Source of the DNA: Sagittula stellata E-37
GTDB lineage: Bacteria > Pseudomonadota > Alphaproteobacteria > Rhodobacterales > Rhodobacteraceae
NCBI RefSeq assembly: GCF_039724765.1
Contig: NZ_CP155729.1
Coordinates: 1,674,001 to 1,738,000, forward strand
Reading direction: 5' to 3'
DNA length: 64,000 bases
Shown: positions 9,965 through 21,068 of the stretch, piece after piece
How the letters are laid out: each line of letters opens with the position of its first letter
Position numbering within the stretch: the stretch's first letter is position 1
Notes under the pieces: generated by a model
Told to the model about the DNA's origin: nothing
Databases searched by the model: none
What the model saw: only the letters and a program-made list of their open reading frames with translations
Made by a program: the position numbers and the translations under genes

Positions 9965-11145
9965 TGTCCGTGCGCGGCGATGGCCTGGCCTGCCGCCACG
10001 CCAGAGGACCACGCCCACTGGAAGTTGTAACCGCCGAGCCAGCCGGTGACGTCCACCGCCTCTCCGATTGTGTATAGTCCTGGAAGGTGCTTCGACATGA
10101 GTGTCTTGCTGTCCAGCCCTTCTGTGGATATCCCGCCCAGCGTAACCTCGGCCGTGCGGTAGCCTTCGGTGCCGGTGGGTTTCAGGAGCCAGCGGTGCAG
10201 CCTGTCCGCCAGCGCGTCGATCCGCTTGTCGGACAGATCGGCCAGGTTGATGCTTGCGGGTTCTTCCAACGGCAGGAAACCGACGAGTTTCGAGGGCAGT
10301 AGCGCCGAAAGCTCAGTCGACAGTGCGCGGCGGCCCGCTTCCTGACGCTTTGCCTTGAGCACGGCGGCCAGATCTGTGCCGGGCAGCAGATCGACGCATA
10401 CGTTCTCTCCCTCGCGCCAGTAGCTGCTGATCTGGAGAACGGACGGGCCGGACAGGCCGCGATGGGTGAACAGCAGCGCCTCGTCGAAGGAGGTGCCGCC
10501 GGCGGACACGCGCGCGGGGACGGAGACGCCCGCGAGCGGCGCAAAGGGCTGGCCGTCGAAGGTGAAGGGGACGAGGGCGGGGCGCGTCTCCACCATCTGG
10601 TGGCCGAACTGTCGTGCGACGTCGTAGGCAAGGCCCGTGGCACCCATCTTCGGGATGGACTTGCCGCCGGTGGCGAGCACCAGCACGGGAGAGACGACTT
10701 CGACCGTCTGCCCATCGCGATCAAGCCGGACGCGGAACCGCCCGTCGGCGTGGGTCACCTCCTGCACCTGGGTCTGCAGCCACAACCGGGCGCCCGCCTT
10801 CTCCATCTCGGCCCGCAGCATCGCCACGATCTGCGTCGCCTTCTCGTCGCAGAAGAGCTGGCCAAGCGTCTTTTCGTGCCATGATATCCCGTGGCGCGAG
10901 ACCAGCTCGACGAAGTCCCACTGGGTGTAGCGTGACAGCGCCGATTTGCAGAAATGCGGGTTCTGCGACAGGAACTTGTGCGGTTCGATCTCAAGGTTGG
11001 TGAAGTTGCAGCGCCCGCCGCCGGAAATTCGGATCTTCTCGCCCGGTGACTTGGCATGGTCCACAACGATCACGTCCGGCCCGGCGTGGGCGGCGGCCAT
11101 CATGCCCGCGGCGCCGGCGCCGAGGATCAGCACCCTGCATTGCAT
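9961..11145 (-). CDS. HI0933/YhiN-family FAD-dependent oxidoreductase
   Basis: A flavoprotein of the HI0933/YhiN (BaiN-like) family, about 394 residues. The N-terminus has the dinucleotide-binding motif [12 protein letters not shown]; the family motif [16 protein letters not shown] follows; the C-terminus has [19 protein letters not shown], which closes over FAD. Substrate and physiological role are unknown. The start at 11145 is chosen to fit the family N-terminus; an ATG at 11160 is possible. It lies on the opposite strand inside the dcw cluster, convergent with murD and divergent from ftsW, so it separates those two genes into different transcription units. Confidence 0.85.
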   Translation of the reverse strand: MQCRVLILGAGAAGMMAAAHAGPDVIVVDHAKSPGEKIRISGGGRCNFTNLEIEPHKFLSQNPHFCKSALSRYTQWDFVELVSRHGISWHEKTLGQLFCDEKATQIVAMLRAEMEKAGARLWLQTQVQEVTHADGRFRVRLDRDGQTVEVVSPVLVLATGGKSIPKMGATGLAYDVARQFGHQMVETRPALVPFTFDGQPFAPLAGVSVPARVSAGGTSFDEALLFTHRGLSGPSVLQISSYWREGENVCVDLLPGTDLAAVLKAKRQEAGRRALSTELSALLPSKLVGFLPLEEPASINLADLSDKRIDALADRLHRWLLKPTGTEGYRTAEVTLGGISTEGLDSKTLMSKHLPGLYTIGEAVDVTGWLGGYNFQWAWSSGVAAGQAIAAHGH

Positions 11146-11372
11146 CTGTCTGCCTGCCATTCCGCGCGCCGCTCCCGGTTTGTCTGTGCTCCAGATATCC
11201 CCGAAGGCGTTCCGGGGCAAAGTCGCGTGACGGGGAACGCGCGCCTGCGCGGCGGCCCGGTCACGAAGCGCTGCCATAACGGGATTTTTCTGGAGTTGGA
11301 ATGTCTTCTGCGATAGACTGGCTCTCAGACCCGGACAACCGGGCGTACCTGAGGCAGACGAGCGGTGCTCTC

Positions 11373-12539
11373 ATGACAGAAATGGTTTACGGCGCGGTCC
11401 CGGTGACGGGCGGCGAACCCGTGCTGCCCAAGTGGTGGCGCACGGTCGACAAATGGAGCCTGGGCTGCATCCTCACGCTTTTCGCGGTGGGGATCCTGCT
11501 GGGTCTCGCGGCATCCGTACCGCTGGCGGAGCGCAACGGGCTGAGCCCTTTCCACTACGTGCAGAGGCAGGCGTTCTTTGGCGGGCTGGCGATGGTCGCG
11601 ATGATGCTGACTTCGATGATGTCGCCGACCGTTGTGCGCCGTCTGGCGGTGGTCGGTTTCCTCGTCAGTTTCGTGGCGCTGGCTTTCCTGCCGGTGCTGG
11701 GGACCGACTTCGGCAAAGGGGCGGTCCGCTGGTACAGCCTTGGGTTCGCCTCTGTCCAGCCGTCTGAATTCCTGAAACCCGTGTTCGTCATTGTCGCTGC
11801 TTGGTTTCTTGCCGCCGGGCAGGAGCTGAGCGGCCCTCCGGGGCGGCTTTATTCCTTCGTGATGATGGTGACGATCGTGCTGATGCTGGCGATGCAGCCG
11901 GACTTCGGCCAGGCCTCCCTGATCCTGTTCGCCTGGGGCGTGATGTGGTTCGTGGGCGGCGCGCCGATGGTGCTGCTGGTGGGGCTTGCCGGTCTCGTGG
12001 TGGCCGGCGGTACGCTGGCCTACAACTCGTCCCAGCACTTCGCCCGCCGCATCGACGGCTTCCTGACACCCGAGGTCGATCCGACCACGCAGCTTGGCTA
12101 TGCCACCAACGCCATCCGCGAAGGCGGTTTCTTCGGCGTCGGCGTGGGCGAGGGGACGGTGAAGTGGTCCTTGCCCGACGCGCACACAGACTTCATCATC
12201 GCCGTCGCGGCCGAGGAATACGGCCTTGTCATGGTGCTGGTCATCCTGTCGCTTTACGCCACCATCGTGGTACGCAGCTTTATCCGGCTGATGCGCGAGC
12301 GTGACCCGTTCATCCGGCTCGCCGGGACGGGGCTGGCCGCGATCTTTGGCGTGCAGGCGATGATCAACATGGGCGTGGCGGTGCGGCTTCTGCCCGCGAA
12401 GGGCATGACCCTGCCATTCGTCAGCTACGGCGGCTCGTCCCTGATTGCCGGGGGGATCGCCGTGGGGATGCTTCTTGCGCTGACACGCGCCCGTCCGCAG
12501 GGAGAAATCGGCGATATCTTGCGCGCCCGCGCGCGCTGA
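11373..12539 (+). CDS. ftsW: Septal peptidoglycan glycosyltransferase FtsW
   Basis: FtsW is the SEDS glycosyltransferase that polymerises lipid II at the septum as FtsI's partner. The 388-residue protein has about ten membrane segments and SEDS landmarks including the conserved segment [27 protein letters not shown] and [11 protein letters not shown]. The start at 11373 fits the typical Rhodobacterales N-terminus; in-frame ATGs upstream would add about 24 atypical residues. Its promoter must lie in the 227 bp shared with the divergent flavoprotein gene. Confidence 0.95.
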   Translation: MTEMVYGAVPVTGGEPVLPKWWRTVDKWSLGCILTLFAVGILLGLAASVPLAERNGLSPFHYVQRQAFFGGLAMVAMMLTSMMSPTVVRRLAVVGFLVSFVALAFLPVLGTDFGKGAVRWYSLGFASVQPSEFLKPVFVIVAAWFLAAGQELSGPPGRLYSFVMMVTIVLMLAMQPDFGQASLILFAWGVMWFVGGAPMVLLVGLAGLVVAGGTLAYNSSQHFARRIDGFLTPEVDPTTQLGYATNAIREGGFFGVGVGEGTVKWSLPDAHTDFIIAVAAEEYGLVMVLVILSLYATIVVRSFIRLMRERDPFIRLAGTGLAAIFGVQAMINMGVAVRLLPAKGMTLPFVSYGGSSLIAGGIAVGMLLALTRARPQGEIGDILRARAR

Positions 12540-12630
12540 ACGCAACATCCACCCCCGGTGCCCGTTGGCGTTATGGACGCAAGGCGGGCTCTGGTATAAG
12601 GGGCCGCTGATACGCATACGGGAGATCGGA

Positions 12631-13773
12631 ATGGCGGAGCGACGGCCCTTGTTGGTCATGGCGGCGGGTGGCACCGGGGGACATATGTTCCCCGCGCAGG
12701 CCCTGGCCGAGATCATGCTGGACCGCGGATGGCGCGTGAAGCTGTCGACCGAGGCCCGCGGTGCCCGCTACACCGGCGGCTTCCCCGAGGGTGTCGAGAT
12801 CGAGCAGGTGCCCTCTGCGACCTTCGCGAGGGGCAATGTGCTGGCCAAGGCGGGTGTGCCCTTCAAGGTCGCGGGCGGTGTGCTGTCCGCGATGCGCAAG
12901 ATGCGGCGCGACCGCCCCGATGCGGTCGTGGGCTTTGGCGGCTATCCGTCGATCCCGGCCCTGACGGCGGCGTGGGTTCTGAAACTGCCGCGCATGATTC
13001 ATGAGCAGAACGGGGTCCTTGGCCGGGTGAACGAGATCTTCTCAAAGAAGGTCGATCTGGTGGCCTGCGGAACATGGCCCACGGCCCTGCCTGAGGGTGT
13101 CGAGGGCGTGCACGTGGGCAACCCGGTGCGCGCCGCGGTGCGGGAACGTGCGGGCGCGGGCTATATCGCGCCGGGGCCATACCCGATGTCGATGCTGGTG
13201 ATCGGCGGGTCGCAGGGCGCGCGCATCCTGTCGGACGTGGTGCCCCCGGCCATCGCCGCGCTGCCGCTGGACATGGTGCGCAACCTGCGCGTCAGCCACC
13301 AGGCGCGGGACGAGGACGGCGAACGGGTCGCCACCTACTACGCGGAGAACGGGGTGCAGGCCGACGTGCAGCCCTTCTTCCACGACCTGCCCGCGCTGAT
13401 GAGCGAGGCGCAACTGGTGATCTCGCGCTCGGGTGCATCCTCGGTGGCCGACATTTCGGTGATCGGGCGGCCGTCGATCCTGATCCCCTACAAGGTCGCG
13501 GCGGGGGACCACCAGACGGTGAACGCGCAGGGGCTGGTCGATGCGGGTGCGGCGATCCGCATCCCGGAAAGCCAGCTCAACATCGAGAGCCTCAGGGACT
13601 CGATCGAGGCGATCCTGTCGGATGAACAGGGCGCGATCCGCATGGGGCAGGCGGCTCTTTCGGTGTCGAAACCGCAAGCGGCCGAACATCTGGCCTCGCT
13701 GGTCGAAGAACTGGCGGGCTACAGGACACAAGAAAAGGAAGACGAGGCGGGACATGAAGGATTTGACCATTGA
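12631..13773 (+). CDS. murG: UDP-GlcNAc:lipid I N-acetylglucosaminyltransferase MurG
   Basis: MurG adds GlcNAc to lipid I to make lipid II on the inner face of the membrane. The 380-residue GT-B protein has the N-terminal glycine-rich loop [34 protein letters not shown] and the C-domain motif [33 protein letters not shown] precedes the ATG. Downstream of ftsW by 91 bp and 13 bp ahead of murC. Confidence 0.96.
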   Translation: MAERRPLLVMAAGGTGGHMFPAQALAEIMLDRGWRVKLSTEARGARYTGGFPEGVEIEQVPSATFARGNVLAKAGVPFKVAGGVLSAMRKMRRDRPDAVVGFGGYPSIPALTAAWVLKLPRMIHEQNGVLGRVNEIFSKKVDLVACGTWPTALPEGVEGVHVGNPVRAAVRERAGAGYIAPGPYPMSMLVIGGSQGARILSDVVPPAIAALPLDMVRNLRVSHQARDEDGERVATYYAENGVQADVQPFFHDLPALMSEAQLVISRSGASSVADISVIGRPSILIPYKVAAGDHQTVNAQGLVDAGAAIRIPESQLNIESLRDSIEAILSDEQGAIRMGQAALSVSKPQAAEHLASLVEELAGYRTQEKEDEAGHEGFDH

Positions 13774-13786
13774 GCGGAGCGCCTGC

Positions 13787-15184
<1,398 letters not shown>

Positions 15185-15255
15185 CCGGCCTGCGTCGGGA
15201 ATAAGCCTTTTTCTTCAGATGGATGGGTGCGGTCGATTTCGGGCCGGCATATTCG

Positions 15256-15283
15256 AAGGGCCCCCGCGTGGGGCCCTTTTCGT
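15256..15283 (+). terminator. Rho-independent terminator after murC
   Basis: AAGGGCCCC at 15256-15264 pairs perfectly with GGGGCCCTT at 15270-15278 around a five-base loop, followed by TTTTCGTT. It separates the murG-murC unit from the DUF2484 gene. Confidence 0.85.
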
Positions 15284-15379
15284 TGCATTTCACGATGTCG
15301 TTTGCGCCCGGAGGCTTGCGCATTGCAGCGGATCCGGGCACACTCAAGGGGCCTGCGGGGGCAAAAAGGAGTAGGAGCC

Positions 15380-15634
15380 ATGACGCTCTCATTGACTCTC
15401 GCGTGCCTCTGGGCGGTGGCCGCGAACATCGCGGCGATGATCCCATCTTCCGACAATCACTGGGCCCGCGCATACGTGCTGATCGCGGTCGGAATCCCGC
15501 TTGTCGGGTATGTGACCTACGAGAATGGTCCGTGGATCGGGCTGGCCACGCTGGTGGCCGGGATGAGCCTTCTGCGCTGGCCGGTGTTTTACCTCGCAAG
15601 CTGGGGCCGCCGCGTGATGTGGCGGACGGAGTGA
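15380..15634 (+). CDS. DUF2484 family small membrane protein
   Basis: An 84-residue protein with two to three hydrophobic segments and the DUF2484 pattern, including CLWAVAANIAAMIPSSDNHW near the start and a WRTE-type basic C-terminus. The family is found between murC and murB in Rhodobacterales; no function is established. GGAG precedes the ATG by about five bases. Its own promoter should lie in the 97 bp after the murC terminator. The conserved position suggests a role in the envelope or division, which is inference. Confidence 0.8.
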   Translation: MTLSLTLACLWAVAANIAAMIPSSDNHWARAYVLIAVGIPLVGYVTYENGPWIGLATLVAGMSLLRWPVFYLASWGRRVMWRTE

Positions 15635-15659
15635 TCCGCGCGGTCACTTGACGTTTCAC

Positions 15660-15701
15660 CCTTAAGGCACCGTCCGTTGGGGCGGTCTTGCCTGTTTAAG
15701 G
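15660..15701. other. Stem-loop in the DUF2484-murB gap
   Basis: Nested pairing: CCTTAA (15660-15665) with TTAAGG (15696-15701), and ACCGTCC (15669-15675) with GGGCGGT (15680-15686) around a GTTG loop. There is no T-run after it. It may end DUF2484 transcription or be a regulatory dyad. The rest of the 376-bp gap (to 16010) has GTTAAC at about 15796 and 15904 and an imperfect inverted repeat around 15815-15865, and no convincing gene. Confidence 0.4.
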
Positions 15702-16010
15702 ATGCGCGCGGTCGGGTTGATCCACCGTACGCAGGGCCGCGTGGCACCAGATGTGGTGGCACCGGACGGCCCACACACGACACCCCTTCAGATCGTTAAC
15801 GCCAGCGCGCCCCGCGTTACCGGCAAACCAGCCGGTTCGGGGTGTCGAAACGGCCGGTTGGTAACCTATTGCCGGGCGGGGCGTGTTGCGCGCCGGAAAT
15901 CTAGTTAACGGGCGGGTTTGTCGCGGCCATGGGCCGGTATTTGCCCGCCGTGCGCGCATCCGGTTGCAAGCCCCGTTGCACAGGCGCCGCGCCGACGGTA
16001 GCAGGTCGTC

Positions 16011-16934
16011 ATGACTTATGCCCTGCCCGAAACCCGGGGGCGGCTGACGCCCGACCGGCCCCTCAACGATCTGACCTGGCTGCGCGTCGGCGGCCCCGCG
16101 GACTGGTTCTTCCAGCCGGCGGACCACGACGACCTTTGCGCGTTCCTGGGTGCGCTCGATCCCAACGTGCCGGTCTTTCCGATGGGGGTCGGGTCGAACC
16201 TGATCGTGCGCGACGGCGGGGTGCGGGCGGTGGTGATCCGGCTGGGGCGGGGCTTCAACGGCATATCGGTCGACGGCACGCGGGTAACCTGCGGCGCGGC
16301 GGCGCTGGATGCGCATGTGGCGAAGCGGGCGGCGCAGGCGGGGGTCGACCTGACCTTCCTGCGCACCATCCCCGGCAGCATCGGCGGCGCGGTCCGGATG
16401 AATGCGGGATGCTACGGGTCCTACGTGGCCGACCATCTGGTCGAAGCGCGGGCCGTCACGCGGGACGGCAAACTTGTGAGCCTGTCGCCCGACGCGCTGG
16501 CCTTTGGCTACCGGTCGAGCAACCTGCCGGATGGCTGGGTTCTGGTCGAGGCGGTCTTCGAAGGTGCGGCGGGCGATCCGGAGGTGCTGGAGGCGCGTAT
16601 GGAAGAGCAACTGGCCAAGCGCGACGCGACCCAGCCGGTCAAGGACCGCTCGGCGGGCAGCACCTTCCGCAACCCGGCGGGGTTTTCCTCGACCGGGCGG
16701 GCGGACGACACGCATGAGTTGAAAGCGTGGAAGGTGATCGACGACGCCGGGATGCGGGGCGCCACGCGGGGTGGGGCGCAGATGTCTCCGAAGCATTCGA
16801 ACTTCCTCGTGAACACCGGCGGTGCAACGGCGGCGGACCTTGAAGGGCTGGGCGAAGACGTGCGGGCCAAGGTGCGCGACCAGTCGGGGATCGAGCTGGT
16901 CTGGGAGGTCATCCGGATCGGCGATCCGGGCTGA
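16011..16934 (+). CDS. murB: UDP-N-acetylenolpyruvoylglucosamine reductase MurB
   Basis: MurB reduces UDP-GlcNAc-enolpyruvate to UDP-MurNAc using FAD and NADPH. The 307-residue protein has the FAD-binding [30 protein letters not shown], and the catalytic serine segment SAGSTFRNP of the shorter type II enzymes, with the C-terminal glutamate segment SGIELVWEV. It stands alone between two sizeable gaps (376 bp before, 285 bp after), so it probably has its own promoter. Confidence 0.95.
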   Translation: MTYALPETRGRLTPDRPLNDLTWLRVGGPADWFFQPADHDDLCAFLGALDPNVPVFPMGVGSNLIVRDGGVRAVVIRLGRGFNGISVDGTRVTCGAAALDAHVAKRAAQAGVDLTFLRTIPGSIGGAVRMNAGCYGSYVADHLVEARAVTRDGKLVSLSPDALAFGYRSSNLPDGWVLVEAVFEGAAGDPEVLEARMEEQLAKRDATQPVKDRSAGSTFRNPAGFSSTGRADDTHELKAWKVIDDAGMRGATRGGAQMSPKHSNFLVNTGGATAADLEGLGEDVRAKVRDQSGIELVWEVIRIGDPG

Positions 16935-17219
16935 TCCCGCACCCTTTCGGGCCTTTCAGGGCAGATCGTACCGGGCGGGCGGAGTTTGCCGCATCCTTTT
17001 CGGCAACATGGGACCGAATCGTGATGCGGTATCCGTGAAAAAGAGTTTTCCAAGCCCGAACAAAGACGTTACACTCGGAACTTGCGGGGCTGTTGCGCCC
17101 ACGCCAAAGGCGGACATTTCCGGCGGTCGAGACAATAAAAGCGGACCGGCGGAGCGCGACCACAGGCAGGTTGCATTACAAACATGGGGGTGAACCCCCG
17201 GGAAAAAGGCAGTTTTGGG

Positions 17220-18134
17220 ATGTCGAGCAGGACACTCCCGAAAGTGGCGGTGCTCAAAGGCGGACCCTCGGCGGAGCGCGAGGTTTCGCTGGTTTCCGGA
17301 CGGGAATGTGCCGCCGCTCTGAGGGGCGAAGGGTACGAGGTGATCGAACTGGACGCGGGGCCGGATGTGGCCGAACGTCTGAAGGAGATCGCCCCGGACG
17401 TGGTTTTCAACGCATTGCACGGGCGCTGGGGCGAGGACGGTTGCATCCAGGGAATGCTGGAGTGGCTTCGGCTGCCCTACACGCATTCCGGTGTGCTGGC
17501 GTCGTCGCTGGCCATCGACAAGGAAAAGACCAAGGCGGCCTATCGGACGGCCGGCCTCCCGGTTGCGGAAAGCTCTCTCGCAAGAAAGAGCGACGTCATG
17601 GCCGCGCATGTCATGGCGCCGCCCTACGTGGTGAAGCCCTACAACGAGGGTTCGTCGGTCGGTGTCTACCTCGTCCACGAAGAGGCCAACGGGCCGCCGG
17701 TGCTGGACGAGACGATGCCCGAGGTGGTCATGGTCGAGCAGTTCGTGCCGGGGCGGGAGCTGACCGCGACCGTCATGGGCGGGCGTGCGCTTGGCGTGAC
17801 GGAGATCCTGACCGACGGCTGGTACGACTACGACGCGAAGTACAAGGCGGGCGGGTCGCGGCACATCTGTCCGGCGGAGCTGCCGCAGGACATAACCGAG
17901 GCCTGTCTGGACTACGCGCTGCGCGCCCATGCGGCGCTTGGCTGCCGGGGCGTGTCGCGTACCGATTTCCGCTGGGACGACACGCAGGAGCTGGCAGGGC
18001 TGCGGCTGCTTGAAACGAACACCCAGCCGGGGATGACGCCGACGTCGCTGTCTCCGGAACACGGGCAGCTTGTCGGCATGAGCTTTGGCCAGTTCTGCGC
18101 GTGGATGGTGGAGGACGCCTCATGCGACAGATAA
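17220..18134 (+). CDS. ddl: D-alanine--D-alanine ligase
   Basis: Ddl makes D-Ala-D-Ala for MurF. The 304-residue ATP-grasp protein has the N-terminal VLKGGPSAEREVSL, the substrate loop NEGSSVGV and the metal/ATP motif LLETNTQPGMT. ATG 17220 gives the family N-terminus; an ATG at 17184 would add 12 residues. The 285-bp leader has a GGGGG/CCCCC mini-hairpin at about 17187-17200. The gene overlaps ftsQ by 13 bp. Confidence 0.94.
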   Translation: MSSRTLPKVAVLKGGPSAEREVSLVSGRECAAALRGEGYEVIELDAGPDVAERLKEIAPDVVFNALHGRWGEDGCIQGMLEWLRLPYTHSGVLASSLAIDKEKTKAAYRTAGLPVAESSLARKSDVMAAHVMAPPYVVKPYNEGSSVGVYLVHEEANGPPVLDETMPEVVMVEQFVPGRELTATVMGGRALGVTEILTDGWYDYDAKYKAGGSRHICPAELPQDITEACLDYALRAHAALGCRGVSRTDFRWDDTQELAGLRLLETNTQPGMTPTSLSPEHGQLVGMSFGQFCAWMVEDASCDR

Positions 18135-19021
18135 ACGTGCCCGAGACCGACACCGGGATGGCGCGGCTGGACCCGCGCATGAGCCGGATGAAGTACCGGC
18201 TGGAGCGGCTGATGCTGACGCCGCTGTTCCGGTTCTCGCTGCGGGTGGTTCTGCCCTTCGCGCTGGCCTTTGGCGGCGTGACGGCGTGGTTCTCGGTCGA
18301 GGCGAACCGCATGGCGTTTACCCTGATGGTGGCGGACGTGCAGGCGGCGGTGCAGAACCGCCCGGAATTCCAGGTGAAGCTGATGGCGATCGACGGCGCG
18401 ACCGACGCGGTGGCCGAAGCGATCCGCGCGGAACTGGCGCTGAACCTGCCGATGTCGAGCTTCGACATGGATCTCGACGAGATGCAGCTCAAGGCGGGCG
18501 CGCTGGACGCGGTCCGGAAGGTCGACCTGCGCATAAGGCAGGGCGGCGTCCTGCAGATCGACGTGATCGAGCGCGTCCCGGCGGTGCTGTGGCGCGGCCC
18601 CGAAGGGCTGGTCATGCTGGACGAGACCGGCATGACGGTCGGACCGGCGGCGTCCCGAGCAGAGCATGTGGACCTGCCGGTGATCGCGGGCGAGGCGGCG
18701 GAAGAGGCGGTGCCCGAAGCGCTGCGGCTCTGGGCCGTGGCGGGCCCGCTGAAGGAGCGGCTGCGCGGGTTCGAGCGGATGGGCGCGCGGCGCTGGGACG
18801 TGGTCCTCGATCGCGACCAGCGGATCATGTTGCCCGACAAGGGGGCCGTCCAGGCCTTCGAACGGGTGATCGCGATGGCCATGGCGCCGCAGGTGGACCT
18901 GCTGGCGCGCGATCTGGTTGCGGTGGACCTGCGGCTGCCCCGGCGGCCGACGATCCGCATGACCGAACATGCCACACAAGAGATGTGGCGTATCAAGTTG
19001 ATAGAGGCAGGCCAGCAATGA
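18122..19021 (+). CDS. ftsQ: Cell division protein FtsQ
   Basis: FtsQ is a bitopic divisome scaffold linking early and late division proteins. The 299-residue protein has a cytoplasmic tail of about 30 residues, a membrane segment (about 36-58), then a POTRA-like region and the family segment LRIRQGGVLQIDVIERVPAVLWR-type core. The start lies inside the end of ddl, the usual overlapping arrangement. It is followed by ftsA after 31 bp. Confidence 0.9.
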   Translation: MRQINVPETDTGMARLDPRMSRMKYRLERLMLTPLFRFSLRVVLPFALAFGGVTAWFSVEANRMAFTLMVADVQAAVQNRPEFQVKLMAIDGATDAVAEAIRAELALNLPMSSFDMDLDEMQLKAGALDAVRKVDLRIRQGGVLQIDVIERVPAVLWRGPEGLVMLDETGMTVGPAASRAEHVDLPVIAGEAAEEAVPEALRLWAVAGPLKERLRGFERMGARRWDVVLDRDQRIMLPDKGAVQAFERVIAMAMAPQVDLLARDLVAVDLRLPRRPTIRMTEHATQEMWRIKLIEAGQQ

Positions 19022-19052
19022 TGTTCCGGCTGATTTCGGAGGATGATGGGCA

Positions 19053-20381
19053 ATGATCGAACTGTACGAGTCCCAGCGGGCGATGCGGAACATGCGTCGC
19101 GCGGCGATGCAGCGGGGTGTGATCGCCATCCTGGATGTGGGCACGTCCAAGATCGCCTGCCTCGTCCTGCGGTTCGACGGGACGGAGACGCGCGACGACG
19201 GCATCGGACCGCTTGCCGGGCAGTCCGGGTTCCGGGTGATCGGGGCCGCGACGACGCGGTCGCGCGGGGTCCGTTTCGGCGAGATCAGCGCCATGGGCGA
19301 GACCGAGCGCGCGATCCGCACCGCGGTGCAGGCGGCGCAGAAGATGGCGGGCATCCGTGTCGACCACGTGATCGCGGCCTTCTCGGGCGCCGATCCGCGG
19401 AGCTACGGGCTGGCCGGGCAGGTGGAGGTGATGGGCGTCACCGTGGACGAACAGGACGTGGCGCGCGTGCTGTCGGCCTGCGACGTGCCGGACTTCGGCC
19501 ATGGCCGAGAGGTGCTGCACGCCCAGCCGGTGAACTTCGCGCTCGACCACCGATCCGGCCTGATCGATCCGCGCGGTCAGATCGGCACGGAGCTGTCCTG
19601 CGACATGCACATGCTGACGGTCGACGCGCAGGCGATCCAGAACCTTGCGCATTGCGTGAAGCGCTGTGACCTGGAACTCGCCGGGCTTGCGTCCTCGGCC
19701 TATGTTTCGGGGATCGCGGCGCTGGTGGAGGACGAGCAGGAGCTGGGCTCGGCCTGTATCGACATGGGCGGCGGCACGACCGGCATTTCGATCTTCATCA
19801 AGAAGCACATGATCTATTCCGACAGCGTGCGGATGGGTGGGGACCACGTGACCTCGGACATCTCGATGGGTCTGCAGGTGCCGATGGCGACGGCCGAGCG
19901 GATCAAGACCTTCTACGGCGGTGTCGAGGCCACGGGCATGGACGACCGCGAGATGATCGAGTGCGGCGGCGAAACCGGCGACTGGGAACACGACCGCCGG
20001 ACGGTCAGCCGGGCCGAACTGATCGGCATCATGCGCCCGCGGGTCGAGGAGATTCTGGAGGAAGTGCGGGTGCGGCTGGACGCGGCGGGGTTCGACCATC
20101 TGCCGTCGCAGCAGATCGTGCTGACCGGCGCGGCCTCGCAGATCCCCGGGCTCGACGGGCTGGCGTCGAAGATCCTGCGCCAGCAGGTGCGTCTGGGCCG
20201 TCCATTGCGGGTCCATGGACTGCCGCAGGCCGCGACAGGTCCGGGCTTTGCCGGGGCAGTGGGCCTGTGCCTCTTCGCGGCGCATCCGCAGGATGAATGG
20301 TGGGATTTCGAGATCCCCGTGGATCGCTACCCGGCGCGCTCCTTCAAGCGCGCAGTACAATGGTTCCGCGACAACTGGTGA
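19053..20381 (+). CDS. ftsA: Cell division protein FtsA
   Basis: FtsA is the actin-like ATPase that tethers FtsZ to the membrane. The 442-residue protein shows the phosphate-1 motif AILDVGTSKIACLV, the phosphate-2 segment CIDMGGGTTGISIF, the adenosine motif VLTGAASQIPGL, and an amphipathic C-terminus (RAVQWFRDNW) that should act as the membrane-targeting helix. Its stop codon is embedded in the first arm of a tandem repeat. Confidence 0.96.
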   Translation: MIELYESQRAMRNMRRAAMQRGVIAILDVGTSKIACLVLRFDGTETRDDGIGPLAGQSGFRVIGAATTRSRGVRFGEISAMGETERAIRTAVQAAQKMAGIRVDHVIAAFSGADPRSYGLAGQVEVMGVTVDEQDVARVLSACDVPDFGHGREVLHAQPVNFALDHRSGLIDPRGQIGTELSCDMHMLTVDAQAIQNLAHCVKRCDLELAGLASSAYVSGIAALVEDEQELGSACIDMGGGTTGISIFIKKHMIYSDSVRMGGDHVTSDISMGLQVPMATAERIKTFYGGVEATGMDDREMIECGGETGDWEHDRRTVSRAELIGIMRPRVEEILEEVRVRLDAAGFDHLPSQQIVLTGAASQIPGLDGLASKILRQQVRLGRPLRVHGLPQAATGPGFAGAVGLCLFAAHPQDEWWDFEIPVDRYPARSFKRAVQWFRDNW

Positions 20382-20597
20382 CAGGATTTTCTCCGAAAAA
20401 TCCTGTCACGGCCGGAAAGTCATGTTTCCGTCAGGAAATGTGACACCGGCACGGCGCCGTTGTTGGCGGCAGGTCGCGGATTTTCTCCGAAAAATCCTGT
20501 CACGTCCGGAAGGTCATGTTCCCGTCAGGAAACGTGACACCGGCACGGCGCCGTTGATGGCGGCGGGTTGAGGATTTTCGTCGAAAACCCTGTTGCC
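20381..20597. repeat. 94-bp tandem repeat with internal hairpins after ftsA
   Basis: Units begin at 20384, 20478 and 20572, exactly 94 bp apart. The first two are full and nearly identical; the third breaks down after about 25 bp. Each full unit opens with a hairpin of the form GGATTTT/AAAATCC and contains an imperfect GTCA...TGAC dyad and a GC-rich palindrome (GGCGCC). The first hairpin overlaps the ftsA stop codon (20379-20381). No coding potential is apparent. Confidence 0.85.
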
Positions 20598-21068
20598 TCG
20601 GGCGCGCGCCCGAGCGGGCGACAGCCGGATTTTCTCGCGGGAGTTTCAGGGCATCAGCGGATGGCAGGCTCGGCGCCCAGGCGTTTCCGCAGGTGCCGGA
20701 GCTCTTTGGCCGCAGGCGTGTTTTTTCGCGTGACGCCGCCGCGCGGTCCTGTTAACAAATCAGTGCATAAGCGCGGGAGAACCGCCGCAGGAGGATCGGG
20801 CAGGATCCTTGAAACACCGAATTCGAGTCGCCGCCCCGCGGGTGGTGGCTTTGTCGTGCTTGTGCCCAGGATGCGGCGGACCACTGGATATCGCGCTTTC
20901 GGCGAATACTCGCGGAAACTGGGCGGAAATGTGGCATATTTGGTGGGAATCTGCTGATTTTTGCGTGACGATCGGGCTTGCAGTGAGTAAACTGAACCCT
21001 AACAGGCCGACGACGTGCCTGGACGGGTCGAAAAGACACACACGACAAGAACACAGGCGGACGACACC
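20598..21068 (+). promoter_or_regulatory. Leader region of ftsZ
   Basis: About 470 bp without a convincing gene precede ftsZ. It contains a GC-rich dyad just after the tandem repeat, a GTTAAC at about 20752, and a short A+T-richer stretch at 20930-20960. The ftsZ promoter must be here or in the repeat, since the repeat region separates ftsA from ftsZ. I could not place a -35/-10 pair with confidence. Confidence 0.4.

Noticed and set aside
20384..20597. 94-bp repeats as a CRISPR array
   Set aside because: Only two full copies, whole units repeat without spacers, and no cas genes are present.
20745..20765. CtrA binding site at the GTTAAC before ftsZ
   Set aside because: The full TTAA-N7-TTAA pattern is not present; a single half-site is too common to claim.
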